From: Herbihabitans rhizosphaerae
Lineage (GTDB): Bacteria; Actinomycetota; Actinomycetes; Mycobacteriales; Pseudonocardiaceae
Assembly: GCF_004216555.1 (NCBI RefSeq)
Contig: NZ_SGWQ01000020.1
Coordinates: 1-37,027 of the forward strand
DNA length: 37,027 nucleotides
Direction: 5' to 3'
Part shown: positions 25,503-32,739 of the stretch, piece by piece
Layout of the letters: each line of letters starts with the position of its first letter
Position numbering within the stretch: the first letter of the stretch is position 1
Program-made: the position numbers and the translations under genes
The notes under the pieces: model-generated
Told to the model about the DNA's origin: nothing
The model's database searches: none
What the model saw: the letters and a program-made list of their open reading frames with translations, nothing else

Positions 25503-25710
25503 ATCTCTCCCATTTCGTGACAACCAATTCGTCAGTCGCCGGGTAGTACTCGTAGAGGCCCGGGAAACATGCGCAAAGGGAGGGCGCGGACTTTTCCTGC
25601 TCGAGGCTTCTCGGTATTGCCGGTAACACGACGGGGTGACTTGCCGTTTCGGCTACCGGCACGACTTCGGCCATTCTACGGCTGGAGAACAAAGATGAAA
25701 GGACGATGAA
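25503..25710. other. AT-richer intergenic region between sigma factor and secreted protein
   Basis: 208 bases with markedly lower GC than the flanks. A minus-strand open frame of 72 codons (25474-25692) crosses it, but it lacks a ribosome binding site and overlaps the sigma gene, so I do not call it. The end of the region carries AAAGGA as the ribosome binding site of the next gene. I see no hairpin with a T-tract. Confidence 0.6.
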
Positions 25711-26298
25711 ATGTTGTCACGAAAGAAGAAGACTGTCATTGCCGGTGCGCTCGCGGTATCCACTTCGCTGGGTGGGGTCGGCGTCTGGTCCGCGTCGGCC
25801 GCACCGGAGACGGGAGAGGAGACCGTCGCCGTGGAACTGCGCACTGTCACGGTCGCCCGGGTGGCTGGTGCCGCGGCGGCCGACGGCACCGTGCCGGTCG
25901 TGTTGGGGGACGGCTCGACGGCGTCCCTCCCGGCGGACCGGGTTGCCGACGCGTTGCGGGCGAGCCAGACGCAGCAGGTCGCCGCGAGCTGCGGAACGGC
26001 GTACATCCGGCTGAGGCACAAGAGCAACGGGAGGCCGGTGCGTATGGAGACCGGCTTCGACCTGAGCGGTGGCCGCCGCGCGGTGGGTTACGTGTGGCGT
26101 GCGCGCATCGAGGGGCCTGATTACGGGTACAACTACAGTGCCAGCGGTGGACTGCGTTTCCGCGATAAGTGGAATGGCTCGCATGACAGCGGCGACAATT
26201 ACCCGCACGGCACCTACCGTGCGGCCGCGACTGGCACGGTCTCGCTGTCGAACGGCAATGTCTGCGGCGCGGTCGCCGGGACCGCACGCCGACTCTGA
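25711..26298 (+). CDS. secreted protein of unknown function
   Basis: 195 residues from ATG 25711. The N-terminus is a clear signal peptide: MLSRKKKTVIAGALAVSTSL followed by GGVGVWSASAAPE, with cleavage likely after the ASA motif. The mature part is about 165 residues with two cysteines (ASCGTAY and GNVCGAV) that could form a disulfide. The C-terminal half is rich in Gly, Tyr and Asn (GPDYGYNYSASGGLRFRDKW), suggesting a beta-rich extracellular fold. I recognise no family. A hairpin terminator follows. Confidence 0.85.
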   Translation: MLSRKKKTVIAGALAVSTSLGGVGVWSASAAPETGEETVAVELRTVTVARVAGAAAADGTVPVVLGDGSTASLPADRVADALRASQTQQVAASCGTAYIRLRHKSNGRPVRMETGFDLSGGRRAVGYVWRARIEGPDYGYNYSASGGLRFRDKWNGSHDSGDNYPHGTYRAAATGTVSLSNGNVCGAVAGTARRL

Positions 26299-26329
26299 GG
26301 CAGTACTTATCGGGCTTTGTCCGGCAAAC

Positions 26330-26369
26330 CTCGGTCGATGGGATTCGTGATCGAAGCCCATCGACCGAG
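26330..26369 (+). terminator. hairpin terminator after the secreted protein gene
   Basis: CTCGGTCGATGGG (26330-26342) pairs with CCCATCGACCGAG (26357-26369), a 13-bp stem. The loop can add TTCG/CGAA. There is no T-tract. It lies about 30 bases past the stop and before the next promoter. Confidence 0.75.
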
Positions 26370-26399
26370 CCGCGCTTCCGCTCGCCAAACTACTTTCCG

Positions 26400-26412
26400 T
26401 ATGATGGTCGTC
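26400..26412 (+). promoter_or_regulatory. -10 element, likely leaderless
   Basis: TATGAT at 26400-26405 is the best -10 match in the window, seven bases before GTG 26413. It overlaps two in-frame ATG codons (26401, 26404), which argues that the real start is the GTG. A weak TTCCGC lies 18 bases upstream. Confidence 0.5.
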
Positions 26413-26877
26413 GTGAATTCAGATGCGGGCTCCGCACCGCCGGCGGATGCTATCGGGATTGTGGCGTCGTTCCTGTCGGCGCTGGAGGACAACGATCTGG
26501 CGGCGGCATTGGATCTGCTCGCCGAGGACGCCCAGTGGATCAACGTGTCGTTGCCCGCGGTGCGCGGCAGGGACCGGATCGCGCGGCTGCTGCGGCTGCT
26601 GATCGCCGCCAGGGTCGGATTCCGGGTGCACGTTCATCACGCTGCCGCCGAGGGCGGTGTCGTGCTGACTGAACGCACCGACGCGCTCGGACGGGGTCGG
26701 TTCGAGCACCGGTTCTGGGTCTACGGCCGGTTCGAGATCGAGGACGGCCGGATCACTGTCTGGCGGGACAGTTTCGACTGGCTCGACATCGTCGTCGGCC
26801 TCGTGCGGGCCGTGGCGGGCGTGGCTATGCCCGGGGTCAACCGCCGCTGGCCGGGGGAGCGTGCGGTCAGGCGTTGA
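26413..26877 (+). CDS. limonene-1,2-epoxide hydrolase-like protein
   Basis: 154 residues from GTG 26413 (or 158 from ATG 26401). It has the SnoaL/NTF2-like cone fold pattern: helix IVASFLSALEDNDLAAALDL, then AEDAQWINVSLPAVRGRDRI. The catalytic triad of limonene-1,2-epoxide hydrolase, Arg-x-Asp plus a second Asp, is visible as R88-T-D90 in LTERTDAL and D119 (with D122) in VWRDSFDWLD. The mycobacterial relative is EphG, Rv2740. The substrate here is unknown. It stands alone, between a terminator and a long inverted repeat. Confidence 0.82.
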   Translation: MNSDAGSAPPADAIGIVASFLSALEDNDLAAALDLLAEDAQWINVSLPAVRGRDRIARLLRLLIAARVGFRVHVHHAAAEGGVVLTERTDALGRGRFEHRFWVYGRFEIEDGRITVWRDSFDWLDIVVGLVRAVAGVAMPGVNRRWPGERAVRR

Positions 26878-26929
26878 TGTCGGCGTGTGTGGCTGACGAT
26901 CTGCCCTCGGTTGCGTAGTGCTGGAAACC

Positions 26930-26966
26930 GCTACGGCGTGCCGCGTTGGTGCGCGCACGCCGTAGC
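26930..26966. terminator. 12-bp inverted repeat between the epoxide hydrolase and parA
   Basis: GCTACGGCGTGC (26930-26941) and GCACGCCGTAGC (26955-26966) are perfect arms with a 13-base loop. It lies 53 bases after the hydrolase stop and 45 before parA. A hairpin terminator without T-tract is the simplest reading. An operator or centromere-like site for the ParA/RHH pair is the alternative, since TAAGCT, a possible parA -10, begins three bases later at 26969. Confidence 0.6.
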
Positions 26967-27010
26967 CATAAGCTGCCCGCGTCACTGGGACGACAAGGAG
27001 CTAGGTCGCT

Positions 27011-27910
27011 ATGTCGACATTTCAGCCCGCCGGGGAGTTGAGCCTCGCTCCACGCAGCGGCGACAACACCGACGAGCCCGAGGAAGTGGGCGCCACCGGG
27101 CGCCCACGCCGGCACGTGCCGGAGCCGCCGCTTGTCAACGGGCACGGGCCGGCCAAGGTGCTGGCGATGTGCAACCAGAAGGGTGGCGTCGGCAAGACCA
27201 CGTCCACCATCAATCTGGGCGCCGCGCTCACCGAGTACGGGCGCAGGGTCCTGCTGGTCGACTTCGACCCGCAGGGCGCGCTGTCGGTCGGCCTCGGCGT
27301 TCCGGCGCACCAGCTCGAGCAGACCATCTACAACGTGATCATCGAGCGGGCCGTCGGCATCAAGGACGTGGTGATCCGCACCAACGTGGACAACATGGAC
27401 CTGCTGCCGAGCAACATCGACCTGTCCGCGGCCGAGGTGCAGTTGGTCGCCGAGGTCGGCCGCGAGCAGGCGTTGGAGCGCACGCTGCGCCCGCTGCTCC
27501 CCGAGTACGACTACGTGCTGATCGACTGCCAGCCGTCGCTCGGCCTGCTCACGGTCAACGCGCTGGCCGCGGCCGACGGTGTGCTCATCCCGCTGGAGTG
27601 CGAGTTTTTCAGCCTGCGCGGCGTGGCCCTGCTGATCGACACGATCGAGAAGGTACGCGAGCGGCTGAACCCGAACCTCGACATCACCGGGATTCTCGCC
27701 ACCATGTTCGACCCGCGCACACTGCACTCCAAGGAAGTGATGGCGCGCGTGGTGGAGGCGTTCGGCGACACGGTGTTCGACTCGGTGATCAACCGGACGG
27801 TGCGGTTCCCGGAGACCACGGTGGCCGGTGCGCCGATCACCACGTGGGCACCGAGATCGGCCGGCGCGAAGGCGTATCGCGCGCTGGCCCGCGAGGTGCT
27901 CGCCAGGTGA
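27011..27910 (+). CDS. ParA-family ATPase next to scpAB
   Basis: 299 residues from ATG 27011, with AAGGAG ten bases upstream. Residues 1-45 are a polar, disordered extension. The deviant Walker A box is QKGGVGKTTS (signature Lys K57 and K62), the A' motif is LLVDFDPQGALSVGL and Walker B lies in YDYVLIDCQPSLGLLT. This is the Rv1708 position, distinct from the origin-proximal parA. Its conserved place just before scpA and scpB suggests a role in chromosome segregation or condensin recruitment. The stop overlaps the next start as GTGA. Confidence 0.93.
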   Translation: MSTFQPAGELSLAPRSGDNTDEPEEVGATGRPRRHVPEPPLVNGHGPAKVLAMCNQKGGVGKTTSTINLGAALTEYGRRVLLVDFDPQGALSVGLGVPAHQLEQTIYNVIIERAVGIKDVVIRTNVDNMDLLPSNIDLSAAEVQLVAEVGREQALERTLRPLLPEYDYVLIDCQPSLGLLTVNALAAADGVLIPLECEFFSLRGVALLIDTIEKVRERLNPNLDITGILATMFDPRTLHSKEVMARVVEAFGDTVFDSVINRTVRFPETTVAGAPITTWAPRSAGAKAYRALAREVLAR

Positions 27911-28317
27911 GTCGCCGCGCCCCACTACCCGGCGCGGCTGAGCTGTTCCGCTCGACGAGCCCGGCGCCGCGACGAGAGCCGCCGCCCGACGACGACGGGT
28001 GGTTCGACCCTGCCCAGAAGACGTCACAGCCGTCGACCCGGCAGGCCCAGCACAGCGACCCGGCTGCCCGTGGCCGCCGTGGCACCGGCCGGCAGAAGCA
28101 CGACTCCAAGATCACCGTCTACGTGTCGCAGGACGAACTGCTGGCCCTGGAACACGCCCGGCTGGCCCTGCGTGCCACGCACGGGTTGGTCGTCGATCGC
28201 GGCCGGGTGGTCCGGGAGGCGATCGCCGTCCTGCTCGCGGACCTCGACGCGTCGGGGGAGGACTCGGTCCTGGTGCGTCGACTGCGGCTGGAGCACGGCC
28301 AGGACGACGAGCGATGA
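27907..28317 (+). CDS. ribbon-helix-helix-like partner of ParA
   Basis: 136 residues from GTG 27907. The first 60 residues are Pro/Arg-rich and disordered. From about residue 67, HDSKITVYVSQDELLALEHA begins a strand then helix, followed by a second helix with DRGRVVREAIAVLLADL. This strand-helix-helix order resembles ribbon-helix-helix DNA-binding proteins, the class used as centromere binders beside ParA in many plasmids. Coupling on both sides (GTGA with parA, ATGA with scpA) supports a shared function. The fold is my reading of the pattern. Confidence 0.75.
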   Translation: MSRRAPLPGAAELFRSTSPAPRREPPPDDDGWFDPAQKTSQPSTRQAQHSDPAARGRRGTGRQKHDSKITVYVSQDELLALEHARLALRATHGLVVDRGRVVREAIAVLLADLDASGEDSVLVRRLRLEHGQDDER

Positions 28318-29177
28318 CGGCGGTGGTCGACCACACTGAGCGGATGGCGGAGAACCAGGACACCGACGAGAGATCGGACGGCCGGTTCACCGTCAGGCTG
28401 CACAACTTCACCGGTCCGTTCGACCTGTTGCTGCAGTTGATCTCACAGCACGAGCTGGACGTCACCGAGGTCGCGCTGCACACGGTGACCGACGATTTCA
28501 TCGCGCACATCCGCTCGATGGGCGACGACTGGAACCTGGACGAGACCACCGAGTTCCTGGTCATCGCGGCGACGCTGCTGGACTTGAAGGCCGCGCGCCT
28601 GCTGCCCGCCGGCGACGTGGAGGACGAGGACGACCTCGCCCTGCTGGAGGCGCGCGACATCCTGTTCGCGCGGCTGCTGCAGTACCGGGCGTACAAGCAG
28701 GTGGCGGCGCTGTTCGCGGAGCTGGAGCAGGGCGCGCTGCGGCGGTACCCGCGCTCGGTGGCGCTGGAGGAGCGGTTCGAGGGTCTGCTGCCCGAGGTGA
28801 TGATCGGCGTCTCGCCGGAGAAGTTCGCGGACATCGCCGCGGCCGTGTTCCGCCCGAAACCGCCGCCCACGGTGTCGATCGATCACCTGCACATGGGCAA
28901 GGTGTCGGTCCGCGAGCACGCCGCCCAGTTGCGCGTTCACCTGGCGCGCAACGGAAAGGCGAGTTTCAGCGAGTTGGTGGCCGACTGTGGCCTGCCGATG
29001 GAGGTGGTGGCCCGGTTCCTCGCCCTGCTGGAGCTGTACCGGGAGGCGACCGTGCTGTTCGAGCAGAGCGACCCGCTCGGTGAGCTGCACGTGGAGTGGA
29101 CCGGCGGCTCACTCGAGGAGGCGACCGCGGCAGCGGAGGCGGACCGGGCGAAGGTGGACGAGGAGGAGTACGGGTGA
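28314..29177 (+). CDS. scpA: segregation and condensation protein A
   Basis: 287 residues from ATG 28314, overlapping the previous stop; ATG 28344 is an alternative. ScpA is the kleisin that bridges SMC. The N-terminal motif FTGPFDLLLQLISQHELDVT is diagnostic, followed by TTEFLVIAATLLDLKAARLL. The C-terminal winged-helix part includes KASFSELVADCGLPMEVVAR and FLALLELYREATVLFEQ. The length is normal. GTGA overlap with scpB. Confidence 0.95.
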   Translation: MTAVVDHTERMAENQDTDERSDGRFTVRLHNFTGPFDLLLQLISQHELDVTEVALHTVTDDFIAHIRSMGDDWNLDETTEFLVIAATLLDLKAARLLPAGDVEDEDDLALLEARDILFARLLQYRAYKQVAALFAELEQGALRRYPRSVALEERFEGLLPEVMIGVSPEKFADIAAAVFRPKPPPTVSIDHLHMGKVSVREHAAQLRVHLARNGKASFSELVADCGLPMEVVARFLALLELYREATVLFEQSDPLGELHVEWTGGSLEEATAAAEADRAKVDEEEYG

Positions 29178-29815
29178 CCCCGGAAGACACGGCTGAGACG
29201 CCCGAAACCGTTGCGGCGCAAGAAGAACCAGCCGCGCCTGAGGAGCCGATCGAGACCAGCGATCTGCCCGACCTGACCGACGACACCGACCTGTACGCCG
29301 CGCTGGAGTCGCTGCTGCTGGTGGTGGACTCGCCGATCGAGGAGCAGATGCTGGCCGACGCGGTCGCGCAGCCGGTCGCGCGGGTCTCCGAGGCGGTGCG
29401 CGCGATGGCGCAGCGGTACACCGACGCCCGGTCGGGCATCGACCTGCGGCACGTCGGCGGCGGGTGGCGGTTCTACACTCGGGACGCGCACGCGCCGTTC
29501 GTGGAGAAGCTGCTGCTGGACGGTCAGCGGGCGAAGCTCACCCGCGCCGCACTGGAGACGCTCGCGGTGATCGCCTACCGGCAGCCGGTGACCCGGTCGC
29601 GGGTGGCCGCCGTGCGCGGTGTGAACGTGGACGGCGTGATCCGTACGCTGGTCTCCCGAGGGCTGATCGAGGAGATCGGCACGGATACCGACACCGGCGG
29701 GTTCCTTTACCGCACAACGGAATTGTTCCTCGAACGGATCGGCTTGTCGTCGCTGGACGACCTGCCGCCGATCGCGCCCCTGCTACCGGATGTGGATTCG
29801 ATCGACGATGTCTGA
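29174..29815 (+). CDS. scpB: segregation and condensation protein B
   Basis: 213 residues from GTG 29174, with GAGGAGGAG upstream. It is a two-winged-helix partner of ScpA. After an acidic tail of about 35 residues, LYAALESLLLVVDSPIEEQM starts the first domain. HVGGGWRFYTRD and LTRAALETLAVIAYRQPVTR are ScpB hallmarks, and VNVDGVIRTLVSRGLIEEIG completes the second domain. The last bases overlap the start of the pseudouridine synthase gene. Confidence 0.95.
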   Translation: MTPEDTAETPETVAAQEEPAAPEEPIETSDLPDLTDDTDLYAALESLLLVVDSPIEEQMLADAVAQPVARVSEAVRAMAQRYTDARSGIDLRHVGGGWRFYTRDAHAPFVEKLLLDGQRAKLTRAALETLAVIAYRQPVTRSRVAAVRGVNVDGVIRTLVSRGLIEEIGTDTDTGGFLYRTTELFLERIGLSSLDDLPPIAPLLPDVDSIDDV

Positions 29816-30554
29816 ACCAGAGGGCGTGCGCCTGCAGAAGGTGCTGTCCAAGGCGGGTGTGGCCTCGCGGCGCGCCTCCGAGGAACTGATCGTGCAGGGC
29901 CGGGTGTCGGTGGACGGCAAGGTGGTCACCGAACTCGGCCGCCGGGTCGACCCGGACACCGCGGTGATCCACGTGGACGGCGTGCGCATCGTCCTCGACG
30001 AGGATCTGATCTACCTGGCGCTGAACAAGCCGAAGGGCGTGCACAGCACCATGACCGACGACCGGGGCAGGCCGTGCGTCGGTGACTACGTCGGCAAGGA
30101 CGACGCCACCGACCGGGCCAAGGTGTTCCACATCGGCCGGCTGGACGCGGACACCGAGGGCCTGCTGCTGCTCACCAATGACGGGGATCTCGCGCACCGG
30201 CTGATGCACCCGTCGTTCGAGGTGCCGAAGACCTACCTGGCCGAGGTGGCCGCCCCGGTGGCGCGTGATCTCGGGCGCCGACTGCGCGACGGTGTGATGC
30301 TCGAGGACGGGATGGTCAAGGTCGACGCGTTCCGGGTGGTCGACACGTCCGGCGGCAAGGCGATGCTCGAGGTCGTGCTGCACGAGGGTCGCAAGCACGT
30401 GGTGCGGCGGCTGCTGGCCGAGGTGGGCTACCCGGTCCGCAAGCTCGTCCGCACGAAGGTGGGGGACGTGCGGCTGGGCAGCCAGAAGCCTGGCGCGGTG
30501 CGCCCGCTGAACCGCGCGGAAGTGGGCTCGCTGTTCCGGGACGTCGGGCTGTAG
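29808..30554 (+). CDS. RsuA/RluB-family rRNA pseudouridine synthase
   Basis: 248 residues from ATG 29808, inside the end of scpB; ATG 29790 in the same frame would add six residues. An N-terminal S4 domain (RLQKVLSKAGVASRRASEEL) is followed by YLALNKPKGVHST and the catalytic Asp motif HIGRLDADTEGLLLLTNDG. EGRKHVVRRLLAEVGYPV is the family C-terminal signature. It corresponds to Rv1711. Whether it acts on 16S or 23S rRNA cannot be told from sequence alone. In mycobacteria cmk and der follow; here the next gene is convergent and unrelated. Confidence 0.93.
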   Translation: MSEPEGVRLQKVLSKAGVASRRASEELIVQGRVSVDGKVVTELGRRVDPDTAVIHVDGVRIVLDEDLIYLALNKPKGVHSTMTDDRGRPCVGDYVGKDDATDRAKVFHIGRLDADTEGLLLLTNDGDLAHRLMHPSFEVPKTYLAEVAAPVARDLGRRLRDGVMLEDGMVKVDAFRVVDTSGGKAMLEVVLHEGRKHVVRRLLAEVGYPVRKLVRTKVGDVRLGSQKPGAVRPLNRAEVGSLFRDVGL

Positions 30555-30555
30555 C

Positions 30556-30879
30556 TCAGCCTTCGGGATAGAAGACGAACAGCCGGCAGCCCGTCTTCGA
30601 TTGCGGCACATGGCTGGAGCCGGCGGGACAGTGCAGGAACGTGCCGGCCGGGTAGTCGCGGACGCCGTCGTTGAACACGCCCTCGGCGACGTACACCTCC
30701 TCGTCGCCCGGCTCGTGCACGTCGAGGTCCGGCCACACGGCGCCTGGGGCGATGTCCACGACGAACGCCTTGCGGTCGTCGCGCTGCCACAGCGGCCTGA
30801 TCGTGATGCCGTCGCCGTGCGTGAAGCCGGCGACCTTGTCCGCCTCGGTCCACACGTAGCCGGGCATGTGCGGGGTCAT
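30556..30879 (-). CDS. small cupin-domain protein
   Basis: 107 residues from ATG 30879, with AAGGAGA upstream. It is a single cupin barrel: VVDIAPGAVWPDLDVHEPGD has the metal-site pattern with His and Glu (DEEVYVAEGVF), and YPAGTFLHCPAGSSHVPQ supplies the second motif with its His. ChrR-like and other anti-oxidative cupins look similar. Its start overlaps the stop of the TetR gene as ATGA, so both are one operon, and it is probably the target of that regulator. The substrate is unknown. Confidence 0.85.
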   Translation of the reverse strand: MTPHMPGYVWTEADKVAGFTHGDGITIRPLWQRDDRKAFVVDIAPGAVWPDLDVHEPGDEEVYVAEGVFNDGVRDYPAGTFLHCPAGSSHVPQSKTGCRLFVFYPEG

Positions 30880-31475
30880 GCGTTGCTCTCCTTCGTGTCC
30901 GCGACGGCCTGGTCGATGAGCTGGGTCGCGGTGGCGCCGGCCAGCCGAACGGGTGCGTCGGTCGCCGAGACGGCGGCGCTGGCGAGCGCGCCCTCGACGA
31001 GCAGCATGAGCTGTCCGGCGAGCAGGTCGGGGTCCCGGGCGCCGGCGGAATCGGCCAGGGTGCGCACCTCGTCGTGCAGCCGTTTCTTGTGCCACTGGGT
31101 GAGCCGGCGCACGGTCGGGTCACTCGCGGCGGTCTGCGCGGTCGCGTTGACGAAGTAGCAGCCGAGGAACGGGGTGGCCAGCACGTCCTCGGCGAGCAGG
31201 TCGAACAGGGCGATCAGCCGGCCGCGCGGGGAGCCGGCACGCTCGGGCAGCTCGCGCCGGAGCCGCTCGATCCACCGGTCGCTGCGGGCGCGCAAGCCGG
31301 CCTCGACCAGGCTCAGCTTGTCCGGGAAGTGGCGGTACAGCGTGCGTTTGCTGACCTGGGCGCGCTCGGCGATCTCGGCCATGCCGACGCCGGTGACGCC
31401 GAACTCGTAGCACGCCCGCAGGCCGACATCGGCGATGTGCCGGGGCAGGTCCTTGCGGGAGATCGACTCACGCAT
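30876..31475 (-). CDS. TetR-family transcriptional regulator
   Basis: 199 residues from ATG 31475. The N-terminal helix-turn-helix is ITGVGMAEIAERAQ-like in the form VTGVGMAEIAERAQVSKRTL followed by YRHFPDKLSLVEAG. The C-terminal ligand domain includes LLAEDVLATPFLGCYFVNAT and a conserved WHKKRLHDEV helix. This type often senses small organic or oxidising compounds. A perfect palindromic operator starts seven bases upstream, so it very probably represses itself and the cupin gene. Confidence 0.92.
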   Translation of the reverse strand: MRESISRKDLPRHIADVGLRACYEFGVTGVGMAEIAERAQVSKRTLYRHFPDKLSLVEAGLRARSDRWIERLRRELPERAGSPRGRLIALFDLLAEDVLATPFLGCYFVNATAQTAASDPTVRRLTQWHKKRLHDEVRTLADSAGARDPDLLAGQLMLLVEGALASAAVSATDAPVRLAGATATQLIDQAVADTKESNA

Positions 31476-31481
31476 GCCACG

Positions 31482-31503
31482 AAGTAAACAGTAACGTTTA
31501 CTT
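31482..31503. promoter_or_regulatory. palindromic TetR operator
   Basis: AAGTAAAC (31482-31489) and GTTTACTT (31496-31503) are perfect 8-bp arms around a 6-base centre, in a strikingly AT-rich spot of a GC-rich region. It lies between the TetR start and the divergent DUF1015 gene, so bound repressor could affect both. Confidence 0.8.
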
Positions 31504-31530
31504 TTTCGTCAAGAGGGCAGGATGTAGCCC

Positions 31531-32733
31531 ATGAAGGAATGGGTGCGGCCGATCGGCCGCGGCTGGGTGGTGCGCGACGAGGTGCCCGGCCCGGACGTCG
31601 ACGAGTTCGCCGAGCCGGACGCTGTGGTGAAAGCCTTGGCGCACAACGAATCGAGCGGTTCACTGCTGGCCGTGCAGCACCCGCACCGCATGCCCGACGC
31701 GCTGGCCCGCGGGCTGGATCTGCTGGCCGCACTGCCGTCGGCGCGTGCCTCGCTGGCCGCGTTGCTCCAGGAGGCGTACGAGCAGGTCACCGACGTGGTG
31801 GCGCCGTACACGGTGGACGGCCCGGACGGCTCCGCGTGCGGCCTGCTGTGCCTGGTCGACCCGGCCGCCGTGGACCGGCACGGGGTGCGCCGGATCCGGC
31901 ACGGCGAGGAGGTCTACCCGAACGTGGTCGCCGAGCGCGCCGCCATGCTCGCCGGGCTCGGTGCGGCCACGAGTGCCGCGATGCTGGTGCCGGTCGCCGA
32001 CGGTGACGCGCTCACCTCGGCGGTGTCGGCGTGGACGGCGGCCGCCGGTGACCCGCGAGTGTCCACAGTGGACTCCGCTGGCCGGGTGCACCGGCTGTGG
32101 CTGCTCGGGCCCGGCCCGGACCGCGACCGCCTGCTCGCCGTCGCCGGCAGCCGGCCGCTGATGGTGGCCGACGGCAACCACCGGGTGGCCGCCGCGACCG
32201 AGGCGGGTGTGCCCGGGTTGCTCGCGCTGGTGACGGCCGGGCCGCGGTTGCGGGTGGGCGCGTTCCACCGGGTGCTGACCGGCACCGGGCTCACGGCCGA
32301 CGACCTGGCCGGGGCGTGGCGGGCCGCCGGCATGCGCGTGCACGACCTCGATCACCTCGCCGACGGTGCGTTCGCCGACTCCGGTCCGCCGGGCGCCAAC
32401 AGCGTGGTCGTGCACGCCGGCGACCGGCGGCTCGGCGTGGTGCTGCCGCCGCCGGAGCCGGGGGAGCCGGCGCCGAGGATCGCGCAGGCCGTGGTGGAGA
32501 ATCTGTTGCTGCGTCAGGCTTTGCGGATCGATCCGGAGGGACCGCTGGTGCGCACGCTCGCCGAGGGCCGGTCGGTGCCGCCGGACGCGGACGCGGTGCT
32601 GCTGCTCGCCCCGGTGCCGCTGGCCGACGTTCTGGCCGTGCACGCGGCCGGTGGTCGGATGCCGCGCAAGAGCACCTACTTCACGCCGAAGCCACGCAGT
32701 GGGCTGCTGATCGTCGATGTGGGAGGGGTCTGA
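31531..32733 (+). CDS. DUF1015-family protein
   Basis: 400 residues from ATG 31531, with AGGGCAGG upstream. The family motifs are HNESSGSLLAVQHPHR-like early sequence, the central ADGNHRVAAAT and the C-terminal RKSTYFTPKPRSGLL. DUF1015 proteins are widespread and often lie near serine-biosynthesis genes in other bacteria; some have been proposed to be phosphatases, but I am not certain of that assignment. No such neighbour is present here. Six bases separate it from tex. It contains one GTCCACAGTGGAC palindrome. Confidence 0.85.
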   Translation: MKEWVRPIGRGWVVRDEVPGPDVDEFAEPDAVVKALAHNESSGSLLAVQHPHRMPDALARGLDLLAALPSARASLAALLQEAYEQVTDVVAPYTVDGPDGSACGLLCLVDPAAVDRHGVRRIRHGEEVYPNVVAERAAMLAGLGAATSAAMLVPVADGDALTSAVSAWTAAAGDPRVSTVDSAGRVHRLWLLGPGPDRDRLLAVAGSRPLMVADGNHRVAAATEAGVPGLLALVTAGPRLRVGAFHRVLTGTGLTADDLAGAWRAAGMRVHDLDHLADGAFADSGPPGANSVVVHAGDRRLGVVLPPPEPGEPAPRIAQAVVENLLLRQALRIDPEGPLVRTLAEGRSVPPDADAVLLLAPVPLADVLAVHAAGGRMPRKSTYFTPKPRSGLLIVDVGGV

Positions 32734-32739
32734 CATCCT

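Noticed and set aside
25474-25692. 72-codon minus-strand frame between the sigma factor and the secreted protein
   Set aside because: No ribosome binding site, overlaps the sigma factor gene, and lies in an AT-richer spacer where random frames differ in look from GC-rich shadows.
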